DNA of 64,000 nt. Origin: VRUE01 sp963708115. GTDB taxonomy: Bacteria > Actinomycetota > Thermoleophilia > Solirubrobacterales > 70-9. A program made the position numbers and the translations under genes. Of the stretch, positions 37,392 to 45,287 are shown piece after piece; within the stretch, counting starts at the first letter, position 1; every line of letters starts with the position of its first letter. The stretch spans positions 1,302,001-1,366,000 of the forward strand of contig CAVPRX010000001.1 in NCBI GenBank assembly GCA_963708115.1, read 5' to 3'. The notes beneath the pieces were generated by a model. That model had not been told where the DNA came from, did not search any database, and was given only the letters and a program-made list of their open reading frames with translations.

Positions 37392-38936
37392 GCAAGCGAG
37401 CCCCCAGCACCGCGCAGCTCCTCGTCATCGCCGGCTTTGCCCTGTCGTGCTTCGGCATCCTGCTCTTCCTCTGGATCACCTTCGGCGGGCCGACGCCGTT
37501 CAAGGCCAAGCCCTACGAGATCAAGGTCCCCTTCAACGAGGCGACCCAGCTTGCCCAGCAGTCCGACGTGCGGATCTCCGGCGTCTCGGTCGGCAAAGTG
37601 CAGAACGATCGAACAGTCGCCCGACGGCCAGCAGGCCGCAGGCGACGATCGACATCGAAGACAAGTACGCGCCGATCCCGCGGGGCACGCGGGCGATCCT
37701 GCGCACCAAGACCCTGCTCGGCGAGACCTACGTCGAACTGACCCCGGGCAACGCAGATGGGCCTCAGCTGCCCGACGGCGGCACGCTGGCAAGTGCCAAC
37801 GTCGCCGAATCGGCTCAGCTCGATGAGATCTTCCGCACCTTCAACCCGCGCACGCGCGCGGCCTTCCAGGAATGGATGCAGGAAGGCGCGGTCGCGATCG
37901 CCGGCCGCGGCCAGTCCTTCTCCAACGCCCTCGCCGAGCTCGAACCGTTCTTCACCGAATTCGACAAGGTCTTCCGCGTGCTCGACACGCAGCGGGTCGC
38001 GGTCAAGCAGCTCTTCAGCAACGGCGCCGTCGCCCTTCAGGCCCTGCGCGGTCGCCAAGGCGAGCTGGCGGGCCTGATCCGCAACTCCAACGCCGTCTTC
38101 CGGACGACCGCCGCCCGCGACCGCGACATCGAAGCCCTGTTCCGCGCCTTCCCGACCTTCGAGGACGAGCAGAGGCTGACCTTCAACCGGCTTAGGGAAT
38201 TCGCGCTCAACTCCGATCCGCTCTTCCGTCAGCTGGTCCCCGCGGCCGAAGCAGCTCTCCCCGACCCTGGTCGCCTTCTCGAACCTGGCGCCGCAGGCCA
38301 AGGGCCTCTTCGAAGGCCTGGAAACGGTCATCGACCGGGCTCCCAGCGGCTTCGCCCGCCCTGCGCAAGTTCCTCCGTGGCGATTTCCCTGTCCTGCTGC
38401 GCGCGCTCGATCCCTTCCTGCGCAACCTCAACCCGATCCTCACCGGCCTTGGTCTTTACAAGCGAGAGGTCACCTCGCTGATGGGGAACGTTGCGGCGGC
38501 GACCAATGCGGTCCATCTCAGCTCACAGGGCAAGCAGATCCACTACCTCCGCCTGCTCGGTCCGCTCGGGCCTGAAACGCTGGCCGCCTACCCCAACCGC
38601 ACCACCACCAACCGCAATAACGCCTACAGCCAGCCCAACGCCTACAGCCGATTGGCAAAGGGCCTACTCAGCTTCGATACTCGCCAGTGCAGCTCGGGTA
38701 TTACTGCGACCCTCGATTCCAACACCCCGAACGAAAAAGCGTTCAATGAACGTACCGGTGGCGACGTCGCCCAGGCGACGAACCTCTTCAACCGGCTCAA
38801 GCACTACGCCTTTGCCGAACAGCAAAGTTCCTCCACCGTCCCTGCCCCAGGCTGCGAACCGCAGGCGTCCTTCCAGCCTATTTACGGCAGCGGTCCGGCG
38901 ACGAGCTATCAGCACACCTTCGAACAGGGCAAATAG
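37388..38936 (+). CDS. MlaD/MCE domain protein 6, four frameshifts
   Basis: A protein of about 514 residues; ATG at 37388 overlaps the previous stop. The helix QLLVIAGFALSCFGILLFLWITFGG precedes the MCE domain (YEIKVPFNEATQLAQQSDVRISGVSVGKVQ), followed by ILRTKTLLGETYVELTPGN and AQLDEIFRTFNPRTRAAFQ. Breaks near 37612, 37640, 38252 and 38350 each fit one extra base. It is the last MCE gene; the next gene is convergent with a 22-base gap. No YrbE permease or MlaF-type ATPase gene is found near the run. Confidence 0.85.
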
Positions 38937-38958
38937 AGGTAGCGCCTAAGGGGCGTCG

Positions 38959-39606
38959 CTAGCCGGAGCGGACGAGTTCGACGAATTCCGGGGGGCGAGT
39001 GCTTTCGTCCTCTAACGCGAAGGAGTTCTGGGTAACCCGGCTGCTTCGTGGAGGTGACCCCGCCGTATGGATGAGTACCTTGCGCACGCCGTCGGGCGCG
39101 AGACCAACGATCACTCGCCTCCGGGGGCGCGGCTGGTCGTGGGGAGGAACCGTAGCGCTGTACGTGCCCCGCTTGAGCACATAGCCGGTGGGGGTGCAGG
39201 AAAATCCCACGCTTCCCTCCGGGGGACTTTCGATCATGCACAGGTATCCGCGCCCTGGAACCACCCAGGCCGCCGGAATCAGCGTCGGCAAGCGTTGGGC
39301 GAGCCGCCAGTTCGCGCCAACTCCACCGCCGGGCGGCAACGTCCGCGCGATGCGAAGGGGCAGGCCCTCTGGCGTGCCTCGTAGTAGCGCGAAGTGCGAA
39401 CGCTGAAGTGAGTCTGCCCGGTGGACGACGGGAATGGCGCCGGGGTCGCTCGGAGCCGATGAAGGCTCGGCCCCTATTTCTGAGGGAGGCGGATGCGGCG
39501 AGGTCTCATGAGCGGCGGAACCGCACCCGATAACGGCAACCGACAAGCACACTGACCACAAGAGGCCAGCGCGTAGGCGCTGGCCTCTTGTGGTCGATAC
39601 GAACAT
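38959..39606 (-). CDS. Putative lipoprotein, unknown function
   Basis: A protein of about 215 residues. The N-terminus is a typical lipoprotein signal (n-region TTRGQRLR, h-region AGLLWSVCLSVAVI, lipobox VIGC, then GSAAHE). The rest is Pro/Arg-rich and has no motif I know. An ATG at 39606 is used; a GTG one codon before it is also possible. The signal peptide is encoded by a 19-bp inverted repeat (39554-39595). Downstream of it on the other strand the mce run ends, so the two genes converge. Confidence 0.55.
   Translation of the reverse strand: MFVSTTRGQRLRAGLLWSVCLSVAVIGCGSAAHETSPHPPPSEIGAEPSSAPSDPGAIPVVHRADSLQRSHFALLRGTPEGLPLRIARTLPPGGGVGANWRLAQRLPTLIPAAWVVPGRGYLCMIESPPEGSVGFSCTPTGYVLKRGTYSATVPPHDQPRPRRRVIVGLAPDGVRKVLIHTAGSPPRSSRVTQNSFALEDESTRPPEFVELVRSG
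39554..39595. repeat. 19-bp perfect inverted repeat inside the lipoprotein signal-peptide codons
   Basis: GACCACAAGAGGCCAGCGC (39554-39572) and its exact complement (39577-39595) flank a 4-base loop, GTAG. It would form a strong hairpin on either strand. It lies in the first codons of the lipoprotein gene and between that gene and the upstream secreted gene (stop at 39629). No T-run follows on the minus strand, so a plain Rho-independent terminator is unlikely. Confidence 0.75.
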
Positions 39607-39628
39607 CACTTTTAACGGTGCGGTTGCG

Positions 39629-40081
39629 TTACTGTTTCCAAGAAACTATGCCGTGGAACCATCCGCTGTTGTTAGTGTTGTTATTCCGAATTACGCCGCG
39701 GTACCATCCACCGTCCTGACGTATGGAGATCGAGCCTTGAGTGTATTTTGGAAAGCACTTCCAGCTGTCGATCAGGTTATGCCAGACATCGGCGTAGTCG
39801 ACACAGCCAGCCCGTTCCTGCGTGAAGATTATCGACCACGTTCGGTTGTAGCCACTGACATTGTCGGGTGCATCGCAGCGATAGATGCCCGTCCAGGCTG
39901 GGTCGAGCAACATGTAACCATTGGTTGGACAGAAACCGCTCGCAGCTTCTTCGGCATTTGCCTTCTGAACAGGTCCGGCGAAGACGGCGCAGAACATTCC
40001 AGCCATTACCGCCAGGGTCGCGAGGAGGAACGCTCCATTGTGCCCCGCCGAACGATGTTTCAAAGACACAGAACTACTCAT
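39629..40081 (-). CDS. Small secreted protein, unknown function
   Basis: A 150-residue protein with a signal peptide (GAFLLATLAVMAGMFCAVFAGPVQKANA, cut after ANA). The mature part has four cysteines (FCPTNGYM, IYRCDAPD, AGCVDYAD, SWKCFPK) and many Trp, Asn and Tyr residues, which suggests a disulfide-stabilised, exported protein. AAAGGA precedes the ATG at 40081 by 8 bases. Codon use is less GC-biased than in flanking genes, a hint of transfer. I do not recognise the family. Confidence 0.6.
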   Translation of the reverse strand: MSSSVSLKHRSAGHNGAFLLATLAVMAGMFCAVFAGPVQKANAEEAASGFCPTNGYMLLDPAWTGIYRCDAPDNVSGYNRTWSIIFTQERAGCVDYADVWHNLIDSWKCFPKYTQGSISIRQDGGWYRGVIRNNNTNNSGWFHGIVSWKQ

Positions 40082-40197
40082 CGATGGTCCTTTCGTATTG
40101 CTCGTCAGGACTAGGCGGCCATGCTGCCTGACGGCTGGTTAGACGACCGCACCATCCTGTCCCAGCGAGTACTGCTGCGCCGGGCCAACGTGGCCAT

Positions 40198-41376
40198 TCA
40201 GGTGGCCAGTGTGGTCATGCCTGATCGTCCCAGTACCTCCTCCAGCCTCAGCGCGGTGTCGAGCTCGGCTGCGCAAACGCTGAGTGGCTGGCCGAGCGCC
40301 TCCTCTATGGCTCGGAGGCGCCTTGTGACGGTGTGTCTCTTGACGTCGAGCACAGCCGCGGCCGAGGAGACCTGATGCCCCGAGGCGAAAAAGGCCCGTA
40401 ACGTTTCGCGGAAGACCCTGCCGCCATCGCTCTCGGCTTCAAGCGGGGCAAGGAACATCTGGTGCAAAGAGTTGACCAGAAGATCGTCGCGTGCCGCCGA
40501 GGAGAGAATTGCTACATCTGCGTAACGCCCGATGGTCTGAGCGCCGAGCCTGGCGATTGGTAGTGCCGCGCGCGCTTGCTGGTGAGTGATCCGCCAGCCG
40601 GACAAACCCAGGCTCGGCTCGCCTATGGCCAGTGCGACGCGGGCGGACCAATCCTTGTCGGAGATGAGTTCGTAGAGATCCCGGGAATCGAGCCCTTCAC
40701 GACCACCGAGCCATGCCCACAGGCCCCCTGCCTCGTTGAAGACAATGAGCGGGCGGCGGTTGAGAGTCTTGGCTACGTCGCGGATCGCCTCACCTCCCAA
40801 GGGGCCTGCCACGACTACGCCGATGTGGTGAGCGTCGAAGTCGTAGGGAATGTCGGCGGTGTCGATCGTCTCGCCGCCGAGGAGCCGTTCGACGCGCTTT
40901 GCCTGCCGTTCCTTGGCGGAATCGCCAGAACTCTCGAGCTCCCGGTGGTGCTCCGCGCTTACGTCGGCCACCAGGCGGTCGAAGAACGCCGCTTGCGAGC
41001 AAAGTAGGCGTTTCAGGTCCGCTCCGCCGACTTTTCCATCGCCCGCCTCGTCGATCAGGAATTCGCGGAGCAGAGCGTACCCGGCGGTGTAGCGGCGCAG
41101 GACGATATCGAGGCCTACCCCACCACGAGCGGCGGTACGGGCTTGGGCGAGGAGGACGATTGGAATCGGGTCCGAGGTATCCCCGGGCGCATCGATCGCC
41201 GCCAGACCATAGTCAAGGGCGGCCGCGACGGCGAGGCGGAGACCATCGAAATAGGAGGGATCAGTCACCTCCCGTGGGTCGGCAATCGCGCAGACTCGCG
41301 TGAGCGCCGTTTGTTCGATCTCGGGAAGGCGTGCCAGAAGACGGGTCCGCAGGCTGGTTGTTGGGGATTTCGGCAC
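40198..41376 (-). CDS. PucR-type transcriptional regulator
   Basis: A 392-residue regulator. The C-terminal helix-turn-helix of the PucR/CdaR family (HQVSSAAAVLDVKRHTVTRRLRAIEEALGQPL, residues ~335-370) is clear. The middle (ETIDTADIPYDFDAHHIGVVVAG..) fits the GGDEF-like CdaR domain, and the N-terminal half is a helical sensory part (DPIPIVLLAQARTAARGGVGLD). Targets are not visible. No neighbour is an obvious regulated pathway, and the next gene on the strand is unrelated. Confidence 0.75.
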   Translation of the reverse strand: MPKSPTTSLRTRLLARLPEIEQTALTRVCAIADPREVTDPSYFDGLRLAVAAALDYGLAAIDAPGDTSDPIPIVLLAQARTAARGGVGLDIVLRRYTAGYALLREFLIDEAGDGKVGGADLKRLLCSQAAFFDRLVADVSAEHHRELESSGDSAKERQAKRVERLLGGETIDTADIPYDFDAHHIGVVVAGPLGGEAIRDVAKTLNRRPLIVFNEAGGLWAWLGGREGLDSRDLYELISDKDWSARVALAIGEPSLGLSGWRITHQQARAALPIARLGAQTIGRYADVAILSSAARDDLLVNSLHQMFLAPLEAESDGGRVFRETLRAFFASGHQVSSAAAVLDVKRHTVTRRLRAIEEALGQPLSVCAAELDTALRLEEVLGRSGMTTLAT

Positions 41377-41518
41377 TCGGAGGCGTTATGACGGGGCGTC
41401 TCTGATGCCGTAGTGAAACGGCGATCCAGACTCTTGCCTCTGCTCCAAAGGTCCCCGTCGACCCGTAGCAGCCTCCCATCCGGGAACTCTATCCGTACCG
41501 ATACCTGTCAAGGCTTGA

Positions 41519-41794
41519 TCACCTCAGCAAGAGCTCCGCGGCACGTAGGGCGGCCGGTGTCGGCTCAACCCTCTCGTTGTGATCATCCTGGAGCAAACGC
41601 ACCCCTCTCAAGTCACTGACAGCGCAGGCGATCGTGTCGATCTCCCGGCCGTCCTGCGGGTCGCCGGCGATCCTCAGTAAAAGCTCAGCCATTGTCATGA
41701 CGGCGGGATGCAAGTCGATGACGACTTCCAAAACGGCTCGTTCGACCAGCTCAGGGCTGTACTTGGGCGGAACGGCGCGTTGAGAAGCCATCAA
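41519..41794 (-). CDS. Small winged-helix-like protein
   Basis: A 91-residue helical protein. YSPELVERAVLEVVIDLHPAVMT followed by MAELLLRIAGDPQDGREIDTIACAVSDLRGVRLL has the helix spacing of a small winged-helix DNA-binding domain, and VEPTPAALRAAELLL would end it. It overlaps the previous gene by 4 bases (ATGA at 41791-41794), so the two are translated together. No closer family is recognised. Confidence 0.5.
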   Translation of the reverse strand: MMASQRAVPPKYSPELVERAVLEVVIDLHPAVMTMAELLLRIAGDPQDGREIDTIACAVSDLRGVRLLQDDHNERVEPTPAALRAAELLLR

Positions 41795-42087
41795 GCGCCT
41801 TTCCCTGAATTTCGATCTGTAAGTCGATAAGGGACATCGAAGAGGTCGTTTCGTGATGTAGCGCTATCTGCATCCAGGGGGGAAGGCTCTGCGACTTCGA
41901 GCGCGTGTAGGACATGTAGATGGTGCGCGGCCTCCCACATGCTCAGGAAGCCGTCGAGAACATCAACCAAGGCAATTGCCGAAAGCGGCTCTCCTATCCA
42001 CCAAAGCGCTTCGATGACCTGCACCCGAACGGGATGCAGAACTTTCTCAGGAAGAGTCGACCAGAATTCTTCGTAGCCGTCACTCAT
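41791..42087 (-). CDS. ArsR-like winged-helix regulator
   Basis: A 98-residue protein. EKVLHPVRVQVIEALWWIGEPLSAIALVDVLDG and MWEAAHHLHVLHALEVAEP match the first helices and the recognition helix of an ArsR-type winged helix. The ATG at 42087 is chosen because AAGGGGGA lies just upstream; the frame is open to an ATG at 42120. No metal-binding cysteines are seen, so a metal sensor is unlikely. It is coupled to the next gene by a 4-base overlap. Confidence 0.6.
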   Translation of the reverse strand: MSDGYEEFWSTLPEKVLHPVRVQVIEALWWIGEPLSAIALVDVLDGFLSMWEAAHHLHVLHALEVAEPSPLDADSATSRNDLFDVPYRLTDRNSGKGA

Positions 42088-42302
42088 CGCGTCCCCCTTA
42101 GAACCGCTTGCCTCGCTCATATGGGCGTTCTCCGGCTGAGCCCAGGATGGCGGCCAGTCGATCCGCCGCCCTGGGTCCCGGTCTTGACGGTCCCTGCGTC
42201 CAGAGCCATGAGGCGGAAGCTAAGCGCTGCGATGTGAATCGATCAATTCACGTAGTGGCATTCAAAAAGCCAGACTCCGGCAATCAGCGTTCGCAAACCG
42301 AA

Positions 42303-42336
42303 GGCCGGCCCCAGGCAGTTCAGCCTGGTGCCGGCC
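42303..42336 (-). terminator. Strong hairpin after the small peptide ORF
   Basis: GGCCGG and CCAGGC pair with GCCTGG and CCGGCC in a long stem with a short loop, about 24 bases after the stop of the 19-codon ORF read on the minus strand. No clear T-run follows, so the terminator call is an inference from position and strength. Confidence 0.5.
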
Positions 42337-42359
42337 CAAAACCCGCTGGATTCGGCTGG

Positions 42360-42419
42360 TTAGCCGACCTTGGTGACCGAAACAGCAGGTATTGCTGGCT
42401 GACAAGTGGCGATCTTCAT
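42360..42419 (-). CDS. Very short ORF (19 residues) with a strong ribosome site
   Basis: Reads MKIATCQPAIPAVSVTKVG and stop. The ATG at 42417-42419 follows GGGAGGTGA at a spacing of about 6 bases, one of the best ribosome sites in the window. A strong hairpin lies after it. The ORF has one cysteine and a hydrophobic middle. It is divergent from the repeated winged-helix regulator gene at 42561. It could be a leader or a signalling peptide, or a chance ORF; nothing shows expression. Confidence 0.4.
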   Translation of the reverse strand: MKIATCQPAIPAVSVTKVG

Positions 42420-42467
42420 GCTCTCACCTCCCATGATTTTGACGCAAAATAACTTGAGTAAACTACC

Positions 42468-42506
42468 CGAGACGAGACATTTAGGGACTTGGATGGTTTC
42501 GTCTCG
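42468..42506. promoter_or_regulatory. 8-bp inverted repeat in a divergent promoter region
   Basis: CGAGACGA (42468-42475) and TCGTCTCG (42499-42506) are exact complements with a 23-base spacer. The region is AT-richer than its surroundings and lies between the 19-codon ORF and the winged-helix gene at 42561. It may be the operator of that regulator. The half-sites are two helical turns and more apart, which would suit two dimers or a looped form. Confidence 0.4.
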
Positions 42507-42560
42507 ATATGCGACTAAACTCGGGCGCTCAGTGAAGGAAGAGCACTAGGAGAGCGTCGT

Positions 42561-43802
42561 ATGGCGGCGAGACTTGCGATCGGAACTAATGCGCGCGAGC
42601 GGTTGCGCCGGCTCGCGGTGGTCTTTGCTGTCGAACTTCGGATGAAGATCGTCGTCGAGCTGTACATGCGCGTGATGAGCGCCCCGCAGTTCAACCGGGA
42701 GTTCGGGGGCGGCTCACCGACGCGGATCAATCAGAACTTCAGGACGCTGGCAGACAAAGACTGGCTTAAGTTGATCCACAAGGAAGGTCCAGGGGGGGAC
42801 CGGCGTGGAGGTACCGAGCTTTTCTACCGAGCAACAGAACTGCCGTTCATGGACGCCGAGAGCTGGGCGCTGCTCCCCTATTCGGTGAGGGTCACTGCAA
42901 GCTGGAACTCATTCAGGCAGATCGCTCCGATGCTACGCCAAACGCTCGAAGCGTCGAGCAAGGAGGCTCGCCGCCGGCGCGAGCTGAGTTGCGACACGTT
43001 CTTGCTGGACGAGGAGGGCTGGAAGCAATCCATCGCTGCCCTCGATGCCCGGTTTGTGAGCCTTTACGAGGAGCAAGAGGACGCACGTCGTCGTTCTGTC
43101 CTTACCGGAGAGGCGTTGACCCGGGCGGATATCTTTCTGATCGGGTTCCAATCCCCTAGCGCTTGGCTGTTACCAGCGATGGGTGATCTTCTTGTCGAGT
43201 ATTCACGGGAACCGATGTTCGGCTTTCCGGAACGCCTCGCACCCATCCTCCGCGACGACGTGCAAATGGAGATCGTTTCGGAGCTGAACAAGCGAGAAAC
43301 CAGCGTGACGCAATTCCATCGCGAATTCGGAGGGGCGAGCAAGCCCGGAATAAGTCGCCGGTTCAAGGGACTCGAGGGTTCGGGCTGGGTGGCGAAAGGG
43401 GAGATAAAAACCGGGGGGGCAAGACGCGGAGCAAGGGAGCAGTTCTACCGCGCAACCAAGCCCGTGATTCACGGCTATGACCCCTGCGCGGATGCTCCGA
43501 GTGCGCTCGTAGGCACCATGAGTTGGAATTCGTTTGAGCGCCTGTGCGCATCAATCCAAGAGGCGATGATGTCGGCAACCTTCGACACCCGTGAGGATCG
43601 CTACTTCGCGTGGTCGTTGATCAGTCTGGATGGGCAAGGCTGGGAAAGCGTCATCGCGAGCATTGAATCCTTGGCCGAATTCCTTTCTCACGAACAGGAG
43701 CAGGCGAAAATTCGCATGGCTAAATCAGGTGAGAAACCGATCAAGATGACGGTCGGTCTGGGCGCCTTTGAAGCTTTGAAGGACTCGGCGAAGGCGCCGT
43801 GA
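42561..43802 (+). CDS. Tandem-repeat winged-helix regulator
   Basis: A 413-residue protein made of two similar halves. Repeat 1 (about residues 27-140) has MKIVVELYMRVMSAPQFNREFGG, TRINQNFRTLADKDWLKLI, GTELFYRATELPF and TASWNSFRQIAPMLRQTLE. Repeat 2 (about residues 235-340) has MEIVSELNKRETSVTQFHREFGG, ISRRFKGLEGSGWVAKGE, REQFYRATKPVIHGYD and TMSWNSFERLCASIQEAM. Each fits an ArsR-type winged helix plus a helical arm. GGAG precedes the ATG by about 8 bases. A protein carrying two DNA-binding units could bind a two-part operator as a monomer. No known name. Confidence 0.65.
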   Translation: MAARLAIGTNARERLRRLAVVFAVELRMKIVVELYMRVMSAPQFNREFGGGSPTRINQNFRTLADKDWLKLIHKEGPGGDRRGGTELFYRATELPFMDAESWALLPYSVRVTASWNSFRQIAPMLRQTLEASSKEARRRRELSCDTFLLDEEGWKQSIAALDARFVSLYEEQEDARRRSVLTGEALTRADIFLIGFQSPSAWLLPAMGDLLVEYSREPMFGFPERLAPILRDDVQMEIVSELNKRETSVTQFHREFGGASKPGISRRFKGLEGSGWVAKGEIKTGGARRGAREQFYRATKPVIHGYDPCADAPSALVGTMSWNSFERLCASIQEAMMSATFDTREDRYFAWSLISLDGQGWESVIASIESLAEFLSHEQEQAKIRMAKSGEKPIKMTVGLGAFEALKDSAKAP

Positions 43803-43849
43803 TCAGGCACTCAGCCCCACGGCGGCTGACGCACTGAACGGACGCTCCG

Positions 43850-44083
43850 TCATTTACCTGGCTGTTCGGTGGCCAGCTGAACGAGATCGAGGATCTCCAC
43901 TTCGAGAACGGAAGCGAGGTTCGACAAGGCCATCCAAGTCAGATTCTGCTTGCCGTTCTCGATCCGAGACACGGAGACCGTGTGCAGCTCGGCCTCGCCG
44001 GCAAGGGCTTCGATGCTCAAAGCGCGCTCTTCTCGTAGGGCGCGGATTGCAGCTCCAAGTTGGGCGAGGGTCGGTTTCGGCAC
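43850..44083 (-). CDS. XRE-family helix-turn-helix regulator
   Basis: A 77-residue protein that is almost wholly an XRE/Cro-C1 domain: LGAAIRALREERALSIEALAGEAELH, TVSVSRIENGKQNLTWMALSNLASVLEVEILDLV. The recognition helix is TVSVSRIENG. It is short for a stand-alone regulator but similar to antitoxin and phage-like small HTH proteins. An AT-rich segment with CATATATG lies 50 bases upstream and may be its promoter or operator. There is no toxin gene next to it. Confidence 0.8.
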   Translation of the reverse strand: MPKPTLAQLGAAIRALREERALSIEALAGEAELHTVSVSRIENGKQNLTWMALSNLASVLEVEILDLVQLATEQPGK

Positions 44084-44290
44084 GGAAGGCTGACCAGCCT
44101 CCCGCTACCGCGACAATTAGGCCATAACATATATGCTAGGCTCGCAATCCGGAAGAGATTTGCGGGCTAGGAGGCGGGTGAGCGCAAGGGTCGAGATGGC
44201 GCTACGGGGCGGGACCGCCACCGAAAGACGTGCCTCGGCCGCTTTCACCTCCCATGTGGCGGCCGGGGCACAACCTCTTCGGAGTAGCTA

Positions 44291-45088
44291 CTAGCTCACC
44301 GGGGTGCAGGGCACCGTCCAACGACCATTGAGACTCGCCGTCGCCTCGACCCCAGGCTCACGCGTTTCATTTTTGAAGAGAAGGCTCGGGACGCTCAGCT
44401 TGAAGGCTTCGTCCGGGCACTTGGCTTCAAGGAAGCCAAGCTTCCTGCCTTTGTACTCGTAGGTTTTCCCGAGCCTGAAGTCGAAGCCGAGCAGGGAACC
44501 GCTGCCGCCGGCGATAACCGGGACGTTCGCGATCGCGTGGATTCCGCTGCCTTTTCGCGTGATCGTGACCGTGATGACGGTCTCCGTCGGCGCTGGCACG
44601 GTGACAGTGGTGACTATCGCCAGCGTGACCTCGCCGTTTTCTTTGCCGCCGTTGAGAATGAACAGCGGGCTCTTGATCTTGATCGGTTCCTGTTCGGGGA
44701 AGGCGATCTCGAACCGTGCTTCGCCTCTGCCGATGATGGAGCTGCGGCAGAGCCTTTCCAGCCCGCTGCTGCCTACGCGTATATCTCTGGATCCGCGGTG
44801 GCAGACCGGAAGCCCTTTGACATTGACCCTGATGTCCTTGTCGACGTCGACAACCGCTTCGCGGAGAGCGGAAGGATGGGTGCCGTCGGTGGTCGCGATT
44901 TTGCCGAATACGTTCGCGGTGACCGGCACATAGTCGTTCCTTGGCAGCTTCCCAGGCGAGACAAAGGTCGCGACTAGCTCCCGAGGGTCAGGGCAAGAGC
45001 TGAGCGTGCAACTCACCGCGCTCGCGGTGGTTGCTACCGCCAAGGCGGTAGCAACCATGACCAGTAGCAATGTCAGGGCTCTACGCAT
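44291..45088 (-). CDS. Secreted protein, DGTHP-family paralog
   Basis: A 265-residue paralog with signal peptide (LLLVMVATALAVATTASA). Motifs: TTDGTHPSALREAVVDVDKDIRVNVKGLPVC, GEARFEIAFPEQEPIKIKSPLFILNGGKENGEVTL, IANVPVIAGGSGSLLGFDFRLGKTYEYKGRKLGFLEAKCPDEAFKL and the C-terminal WTVPCTP. It belongs to the second subgroup with the proteins at 45288 and 50194, but differs at the N-terminus, where CTLSSCPDPRELVATF replaces the usual RxGxLxxTFGG and adds two cysteines. Followed by a G/C-rich hairpin (CGGCCGC/GCGGCCG near 44250). Confidence 0.75.
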   Translation of the reverse strand: MRRALTLLLVMVATALAVATTASAVSCTLSSCPDPRELVATFVSPGKLPRNDYVPVTANVFGKIATTDGTHPSALREAVVDVDKDIRVNVKGLPVCHRGSRDIRVGSSGLERLCRSSIIGRGEARFEIAFPEQEPIKIKSPLFILNGGKENGEVTLAIVTTVTVPAPTETVITVTITRKGSGIHAIANVPVIAGGSGSLLGFDFRLGKTYEYKGRKLGFLEAKCPDEAFKLSVPSLLFKNETREPGVEATASLNGRWTVPCTPVS

Positions 45089-45090
45089 CT

Positions 45091-45284
45091 AGTCACTGGG
45101 CGTGCAGGGCACGGCAAGTTTGCCGTTGAGGTTGAACGCAACTTCCTGTCCAGGCGTATGAGAGTAGGTCTTCCCGAGCTTGAACTTGACGCCGAGCAGG
45201 GAGCCGGCTGCCGCCGGCGATGACCGGGACTTTCGCAGCGTGACCTTGCCGCCCCCTTTTCGCCCCTGATGATGAGCAGGGACT
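45091..45284 (-). pseudogene. Deleted remnant of a DGTHP-family paralog
   Basis: The C-terminal end HTPGQEVAFNLNGKLAVPCTPSD and stop, nearly identical to the paralog at 50194, is joined directly to a piece like KVKLGKTY...AGSGS and then to the GKGGKVTL region, with the intervening parts missing and frames disturbed. So at least two internal deletions have removed most of a sixth or seventh family member. It lies between two intact paralogs, showing that the array is unstable. Confidence 0.65.
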
Positions 45285-45287
45285 CTG

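Noticed and set aside
44161..44290. Riboswitch or small RNA after the secreted paralog
   Set aside because: A G/C-rich hairpin is present but nothing else of a known aptamer; it fits a terminator region.
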